Both the position numbers and the translations under genes were made by a program. A stretch of 64,000 bases of DNA, taken from assembly GCF_004912145.1 (NCBI RefSeq), contig NZ_STGT01000005.1, forward strand, positions 372,001 to 436,000, given 5' to 3'. The notes under the pieces are model-generated. The model ran no database searches. It saw nothing but the letters and a program-made list of their open reading frames with translations, and had not been told where the DNA came from. This DNA is from Peteryoungia rhizophila. Its GTDB lineage: Bacteria; Pseudomonadota; Alphaproteobacteria; Rhizobiales; Rhizobiaceae. Of this stretch, positions 59,230-64,000 are shown in pieces; the first letter of the stretch is position 1, and each line of letters begins with the position of its first letter.

Positions 59230-60138
59230 GTGAACTGGATCACCAACTATGTGCGCCCGCGCATCAATTCCATGCTGGGTCGCCGCGAAGTTCCGGAAAA
59301 CCTCTGGATCAAGTGCCCTGAGACGGGCGAGATGGTCTTCCACAAGGACCTGGAAGAGAACAAGTGGGTCATCCCGGCCTCCGGCTATCACATGAAGATG
59401 CCGGCAAAGGCTCGCCTGACAGACCTCTTCGACGGTGGCCAGTTTGAAGCCCTGCCGCAGCCGAAGGTGGCGCAGGATCCGCTCAAGTTCCGCGATTCCA
59501 AGAAATACACCGATCGCCTGAGGGATAGCCGCGTCAAGACCGATCAGGAAGACACGATCCTCGCTGGCGTAGGTACCGTGCAGGGCCTGAAGCTCGTCGC
59601 TGTCGTCCACGAGTTCAATTTCATGGGTGGTTCGCTCGGCATCGCCGCCGGCGAAGCGATCGTGAAGGCCTTCGAGCGCGCCATCAAGGAGAAGTGCCCG
59701 CTGGTCATGTTCCCGGCTTCGGGTGGAGCACGCATGCAGGAAGGCATCCTCTCGCTCATGCAGCTGCCCCGCACGACGGTTGCTGTCGACATGCTGAAGG
59801 AAGCAGGACAGCCCTACATCGTCGTTCTGACGAACCCGACCACCGGCGGCGTAACCGCATCCTATGCCATGCTGGGCGATCTCCACATCGCAGAACCGGG
59901 TGCTGAGATCTGCTTTGCCGGCAAGCGCGTCATCGAACAGACGATCCGCGAAAAGCTTCCGGAAGGCTTCCAGACTTCGGAATATCTTCTTGAGCACGGC
60001 ATGGTCGATATGGTCGTCAAGCGTCATGAAATTCCGGACACGCTCGCGCGCGTCCTGAAGATCATGACCAAGCGACCTGCCAACGATGTGGCGGTGCCCG
60101 CGAAGGTGGCGGAGCCGGTCGAGAAGGCCTCGGCCTGA
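59230..60138 (+). CDS. accD: Acetyl-CoA carboxylase carboxyltransferase beta subunit, zinc-ribbon cysteines lost
   Basis: Subunit transferring the carboxyl from biotin to acetyl-CoA, 302 residues. The carboxyltransferase core is intact ([60 protein letters not shown]). The N-terminal zinc ribbon, which in E. coli has four cysteines, here reads [30 protein letters not shown] with a single Cys, so zinc binding is unlikely. It starts with GTG 38 bases after trpA. Confidence 0.95.
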   Translation: MNWITNYVRPRINSMLGRREVPENLWIKCPETGEMVFHKDLEENKWVIPASGYHMKMPAKARLTDLFDGGQFEALPQPKVAQDPLKFRDSKKYTDRLRDSRVKTDQEDTILAGVGTVQGLKLVAVVHEFNFMGGSLGIAAGEAIVKAFERAIKEKCPLVMFPASGGARMQEGILSLMQLPRTTVAVDMLKEAGQPYIVVLTNPTTGGVTASYAMLGDLHIAEPGAEICFAGKRVIEQTIREKLPEGFQTSEYLLEHGMVDMVVKRHEIPDTLARVLKIMTKRPANDVAVPAKVAEPVEKASA

Positions 60139-60178
60139 GCCGCGTTTTCTGTGAGGCCGCGCTCGCGGAACGAATGTG

Positions 60179-61519
60179 ATGACAGCCCCCATCGTCAGCC
60201 TGGCCGACGCCGAGATCGAAAAGCTTATGGGGCTGCACCCCAAGGGCTATGATCTCTCGCTCGACCGCATCCGGCGCCTCCTCGAGGTTCTGGGCAATCC
60301 GCATCTGAATCTGCCGCCGGTCATCCATGTGGCTGGCACCAATGGCAAGGGTTCGGCGACGGCCTTTTGCCGGGCCCTTCTGGAAGCTCAGGGCCTATCC
60401 GTCCACGTCCACACGTCTCCGCACTTGGTGCGCTGGCACGAGCGCTATCGCATCGGGGTCAAAGGCCGCCGCGGGCAGATCGTCGACGATGCGCTCTTCG
60501 CCGATGCCCTTCGCCGCGTGGCCGATGCCAATGGCGGCAAACCGATCACCGTCTTCGAGATCCTGACAGCAGTCACCTTCATTCTTTTCTCCGAGCAGCC
60601 CGCTGATGTGATCGTGCTTGAAGTGGGCCTTGGAGGACGCTTCGACGCCACGAATGTCGTCGAAAAACCGGCTGTTTGTATCATCCAGCCGATCTCGCTC
60701 GATCATCAGGCCTATCTCGGCGACAGGGTCGAGCTGATCGCCGCCGAAAAGGCCGGCATCATGAAGCGCGGCGTTCCCGTCGTGATCGGTCACCAGGAAT
60801 TCGACGGTGCCAAGGACGTTCTGATCAACACAGCCGAGCGTCTCGGCTGTCCGCTCACCGTCTTCGCGCAGGATTTCCTCGCCTATGAGGAATTCGGTCG
60901 ACTCGTCTACCAGGACGAGTACGGCCTGATGGACCTGCCACTGCCGCGACTGCCCGGTCGCCATCAGATCGGCAACGCTGCAACCGCCATCCGTGCCGTG
61001 AAGGCTGCCGGCTATTCGGTGACCGAAGAGGCTGCCGAAAAAGCCATGCTCTCTGTCGAATGGCCGGGCCGCCTGCAAAGGCTGACGGAAGGTCGTTTGG
61101 TGGAAAGGGCGCCTGAAGGCTCCGAGATCTGGCTGGACGGTGGCCATAATCCCGGCGCTGGCGAGGTGATCGCGGAAGCCATGGCTTCCATGGAAGAGCG
61201 TCAGGCACGGCCGCTGTGCCTGGTCATCGGTATGATCAACACCAAGGATCCGATCGGCTATCTCCGCGCCTTCGTCGATATTGCGCACAACGTCTACACA
61301 GTGCCGATCCTCGGCTCGGATGTCGGGCTTGATCCCGTAGCCCTGGCCCAATCCGCTGCCGAGGCGGGTTTGAAGGCCTTGCCGATGAGCTCCGTGGGGG
61401 AAGCTCTTGAAGCAATCCGGCAGAAGATGGAGGGATCGGTCCCACCCCGAATTATGATCGGTGGCTCGCTTTATCTCGCGGGCAATGTGCTCTCCGAAAA
61501 CGGCACCATCCCCACATGA
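60179..61519 (+). CDS. folC: Folylpolyglutamate synthase / dihydrofolate synthase
   Basis: ATP-dependent ligase adding glutamate to folates, 446 residues. The P-loop is HVAGTNGKGSATAF (about 50-63), with HTSPHLVRWHERYRI, LEVGLGGRFDATNVV and WLDGGHNPGAG as diagnostic stretches. It follows accD by 40 bases and ends the trpFBA-accD-folC series. Confidence 0.95.
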   Translation: MTAPIVSLADAEIEKLMGLHPKGYDLSLDRIRRLLEVLGNPHLNLPPVIHVAGTNGKGSATAFCRALLEAQGLSVHVHTSPHLVRWHERYRIGVKGRRGQIVDDALFADALRRVADANGGKPITVFEILTAVTFILFSEQPADVIVLEVGLGGRFDATNVVEKPAVCIIQPISLDHQAYLGDRVELIAAEKAGIMKRGVPVVIGHQEFDGAKDVLINTAERLGCPLTVFAQDFLAYEEFGRLVYQDEYGLMDLPLPRLPGRHQIGNAATAIRAVKAAGYSVTEEAAEKAMLSVEWPGRLQRLTEGRLVERAPEGSEIWLDGGHNPGAGEVIAEAMASMEERQARPLCLVIGMINTKDPIGYLRAFVDIAHNVYTVPILGSDVGLDPVALAQSAAEAGLKALPMSSVGEALEAIRQKMEGSVPPRIMIGGSLYLAGNVLSENGTIPT

Positions 61520-61547
61520 AAAAAGCCCGGTCAAAACCGGGCTTTTT
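61519..61547. terminator. Bidirectional terminator between folC and trxA
   Basis: AAAAAGCCCGGT-CAAA-ACCGGGCTTTTT, a 12-bp stem with A and T runs, between convergent genes. Confidence 0.92.
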
Positions 61548-61571
61548 CTTTGTTCATCAATGCCACGAAGC

Positions 61572-61892
61572 TTATGCCGCGCCGGCGATCCAGCTGGACA
61601 GCGCGGTCTTCGGGGCTGCACCCACCTTGATGTCGGCCACTTCGCCACCCTTGAAGACGGCAAGCGTTGGGATCGAGCGAACGCCGAACTGGGCAGCCAG
61701 TTCCGGGTTTTCATCGATGTTGAGCTTAACGATCTTCACCTTACCGGCGAGTTCGTTGGAGATTTCTTCGAGGCTCGGCGCAATCATCTTGCACGGGCCG
61801 CACCATTCGGCCCAGAAATCCACGACAACCGGTTCGGAAGCGTTGAGAACCTCGGCCTGGAAATTGGACTTGTCGACTTTAACGGTAGCCAT
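61572..61892 (-). CDS. trxA: Thioredoxin
   Basis: Small thiol-disulfide oxidoreductase, 106 residues. The active site is WCGPCK (Cys31, Cys34), and the cis-proline lies in [13 protein letters not shown]. It lies 75 bases downstream of addA on the same strand, a common rhizobial arrangement. Confidence 0.97.
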   Translation of the reverse strand: MATVKVDKSNFQAEVLNASEPVVVDFWAEWCGPCKMIAPSLEEISNELAGKVKIVKLNIDENPELAAQFGVRSIPTLAVFKGGEVADIKVGAAPKTALSSWIAGAA

Positions 61893-61967
61893 CGGGCTCT
61901 CCCTTCATAGATACGGAATTGACTAGATATGTGATGCCGCAGGGCAGCAATTTCAATATGCGGTATC

Positions 61968-64000
61968 TCACGATGTTTCGAGGTCGGCAAGAGAGCGCTG
62001 AAGAAGGCTTTCATCGAGGGGAATGAGACTGCCGTTTTCGGTATAGATCAGCCAGCACTCGACCTGCTTGCCGGGATAGAGCGGCTTCAGGATCTCGCGA
62101 TAGATTGCGAGTTGCACTCGGTGGGAGAGGGGGGATTGGGCCGCCTCCAGCGGTGGATTCCGGTTCGTTTTGTAGTCCGCGATAATCACCCGGTCGGCAA
62201 GCACGGCCATGCGGTCGATCCGTCCCGAGACAGCGCGCAATTCTCCTTTGAGGCGCATCGTGCCCATGACCGACACTTCTGCGCGACTGCCGTGATCGAA
62301 AAGTGGGCGAAGCGCCTCGTCTTCCAGGACGGTCATGACGGTGGAAACCAGTCGCTGGCGTTGCTCTGCCGGCCAGAAACGGGCGGCGCGCTCAGCATAC
62401 CGCTCGGCTGCCTCTCGTCGGTCACTCTCTGCAAAGCCCGGCAAATTCTGCAGCATCCGATGGATCAGCCGCCCTCGCTGCAAGGCAAGATCGGCCTTTT
62501 CCGCCGTTGAAAACAGCGCGGACGCCGTCAGCGCGTCCTCGTCTTCGTCGACCACGATACTGCCGGCACCCGATGGGCTGAGCGGCCTGGGCAGACTGAC
62601 TGGAGGCGGCAGCGGTTTCCAGAGCGTGGAGGGAAGTCCATGGCTCTCTTCGCTTTCGGCGCTCTCTTCGCTAACGGGCAGATCGAGCTCTGCCTCGCCC
62701 AGCGACCAGCGCAATCCGTTCCAGCGTCCATCCGGCCCGGTAAATTCGACAGGCCTGCAGCGCGTTTCGTCGGCGCTGAGAGCACGCGCGATCATCTTGT
62801 GCCAGATCTCGCCGGTATCCTGCACGCCGCGATAGCCGCCAACGATGAGGCGGTCGGCGGCCCGTGTCATCGCGACATAGAGCAGGCGGCGATACTCCTC
62901 TTCGGCCTGATCCTTGCGCCGATCCATGTCGGCGGCGGAGATCGAATTGCCAAGCGACTTCGACGGCACCCAGATGGGGAAGGGGGTGCCTTCCGCCGTC
63001 CCGATGATCCGGAGCTTTGCCACATGGTTCGAATTGAACGGCTTCGAGCCGCCATCGATCAGGAAGACGATCGGGGCCTCGAGACCCTTCGAGGCATGCA
63101 CCGTCATGATCCGGACTTCGTTGCGTTCCTTGTCCTGTTCGCGTTTGACCTCTGGCGCTTCCATTTCCAGCGTCGAGACAAAAGATTGCAACCCGGGCAA
63201 TCCGCTGGTCTCGAAGGCGAGTGCAAAGGTCAGGAACTCGTCGATGATGTCGCTGACCTCGGAACCGAGGCGGCCGAGATAAGCTCTGCGGCCACCATGG
63301 ACGCTGAGCACGCGGGCGTAGAAATCATGGACCGAATACTCCCGCGCCTGTTCGAGAAACAGGTTGAGCCGGTCGCATGTCTTCTTCCACGCACCGTCAG
63401 TCTGCGCCTGTTCTGTCAGTCTCGCCCAGAGGCTCTGGGCTTCCGGCCGCTCCGCAGCGAGCTCCATCAAATCCTCTTCGCTGTGATTGAAGAGCGGGTT
63501 CTTCAAGAGCGAAGCCAGTGAAAGATCATCCCCAGGCAGCAACAGGAAACGTCCAAGCGCCAGCATGTCCTGGACGGCGATATGGCTTGTCAGCTTCAGC
63601 CGGTCAGCACCGGCGACCGGTATGTTGTAAGGTCGCTTCAGAGAACGTGTCAGCGCGTTGACGAAACCGTCGCGCTTGCGGACGAGGACGAGGATATCGC
63701 CGGGTCGGATCAGCCGCTTCTTGCCCTTCTCGATGATCGTCTCACGTCCGACGATCAGGCTGATCTGGTGCGCCACGCGCCGTGCGAGAATGGCCGACGG
63801 TGCGCTTTCAGGCGTCGCGTCGAAGGGCGCGGTCCAGTCCTCGTCCTTCTCCTGCTTCTCCGCCGCGATCATGTCCCAGACGTCGACAATCCCCGGATGC
63901 CCGATGCGGCTCGACTGATGGATGACGGGATCGCCGCCGGCACTCAAGCCACGGCTGTTTTCCGGCAGACTGAAGACTTGGTCGACAGCGGTGAGAACCG
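61968..64000 (-). CDS. addA: AddA helicase/nuclease subunit, C-terminal part (5' end outside window)
   Basis: Subunit of the AddAB complex that processes double-strand breaks (RecBCD equivalent). The frame is open to the right edge. Visible are UvrD-type C-terminal motifs VRIMTVHASKGLEAPIVFLIDGG, LLYVAMTRAADRLIVGGY and, near the end, a RecB-type nuclease motif with GRIDRMAVLADRVIIADYKTN. About 677 residues are in the window; the Walker A domain is outside. Confidence 0.93.
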   Translation of the reverse strand, partial: VLTAVDQVFSLPENSRGLSAGGDPVIHQSSRIGHPGIVDVWDMIAAEKQEKDEDWTAPFDATPESAPSAILARRVAHQISLIVGRETIIEKGKKRLIRPGDILVLVRKRDGFVNALTRSLKRPYNIPVAGADRLKLTSHIAVQDMLALGRFLLLPGDDLSLASLLKNPLFNHSEEDLMELAAERPEAQSLWARLTEQAQTDGAWKKTCDRLNLFLEQAREYSVHDFYARVLSVHGGRRAYLGRLGSEVSDIIDEFLTFALAFETSGLPGLQSFVSTLEMEAPEVKREQDKERNEVRIMTVHASKGLEAPIVFLIDGGSKPFNSNHVAKLRIIGTAEGTPFPIWVPSKSLGNSISAADMDRRKDQAEEEYRRLLYVAMTRAADRLIVGGYRGVQDTGEIWHKMIARALSADETRCRPVEFTGPDGRWNGLRWSLGEAELDLPVSEESAESEESHGLPSTLWKPLPPPVSLPRPLSPSGAGSIVVDEDEDALTASALFSTAEKADLALQRGRLIHRMLQNLPGFAESDRREAAERYAERAARFWPAEQRQRLVSTVMTVLEDEALRPLFDHGSRAEVSVMGTMRLKGELRAVSGRIDRMAVLADRVIIADYKTNRNPPLEAAQSPLSHRVQLAIYREILKPLYPGKQVECWLIYTENGSLIPLDESLLQRSLADLETS

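Overview
The window is a gene-dense, high-GC stretch of alphaproteobacterial chromosome. Gene content and order fit the family Rhizobiaceae (Agrobacterium/Rhizobium/Sinorhizobium group): ChvE-GguA-GguB with a divergent GbpR-like regulator, a 1,595-residue NAD-glutamate dehydrogenase, the DUF1013 cell-cycle protein TrcR, the series hemE-hemJ-rho-mnmE-mnmG-rsmG-parA-parB on one side of a replication origin, and ppsR-maf-aroE-coaE-dnaQ ... gyrB ... trpFBA-accD-folC on the other. No insertion sequence, prophage, CRISPR array, tRNA or rRNA was seen. This is core chromosome, not an accessory island.

Layout. 1-4950: sugar ABC importer (chvE, gguA, gguB, the last cut by the left edge) and its divergent LysR regulator. 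5056-10143: DUF2794 protein, GNAT acetyltransferase, asd, a secreted lytic transglycosylase, beta-carbonic anhydrase and a pyridoxal kinase. 10330-16533: NAD-glutamate dehydrogenase and a UMF1-type transporter. 16610-22503 (minus strand): htpX, rsmB, a heparinase II/III-like protein and purH. 22626-29061: SdhAF4-type assembly factor, secreted SNase-like nuclease, acetyl-CoA synthetase, TrcR, propionyl-CoA synthetase, PLP homeostasis protein. 29255-33436: leuS-lptE-holA. 33437-42093 (minus strand): hemE to parB. 42094-42497: probable chromosomal origin. 42498-52684: ppsR-maf-aroE-coaE-dnaQ, then secB/fxsA on the minus strand, then a Tim44-like gene-mltA-smr-XRE regulator and gyrB. 52801-56385: nitroreductase, PHB depolymerase, DUF2852 protein, YgjP-like metallopeptidase. 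56458-61519: trpF-trpB-trpA-accD-folC. 61572-64000: trxA and the C-terminal part of addA, cut by the right edge.

The organising feature is the origin. Genes left of 42094 run leftward and most genes right of 42498 run rightward, so transcription is mostly co-directional with replication. The 404-base gap between hemE and ppsR has one perfect DnaA box, a one-mismatch box, an A+T-rich left end, five GANTC (CcrM) sites and three TTAAC half-sites of CtrA type. Four near-perfect copies of the ParB-binding palindrome parS lie at 35733, 37668, 43950 and 52771, bracketing the gap, and parA-parB are 8 kb away. Together these form the replication and segregation centre of the main chromosome.

I did not find an obviously undescribed multi-gene system. 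The less explained elements are: the heparinase-like cytosolic protein between rsmB and purH; AccD without its zinc-ribbon cysteines; MltA without an export signal; a Maf-like protein with an altered active site; a 24-base perfect palindrome between chvE and gguA; and several dyads in promoter or leader regions (gdh, acsA/trcR, phaZ, asd).
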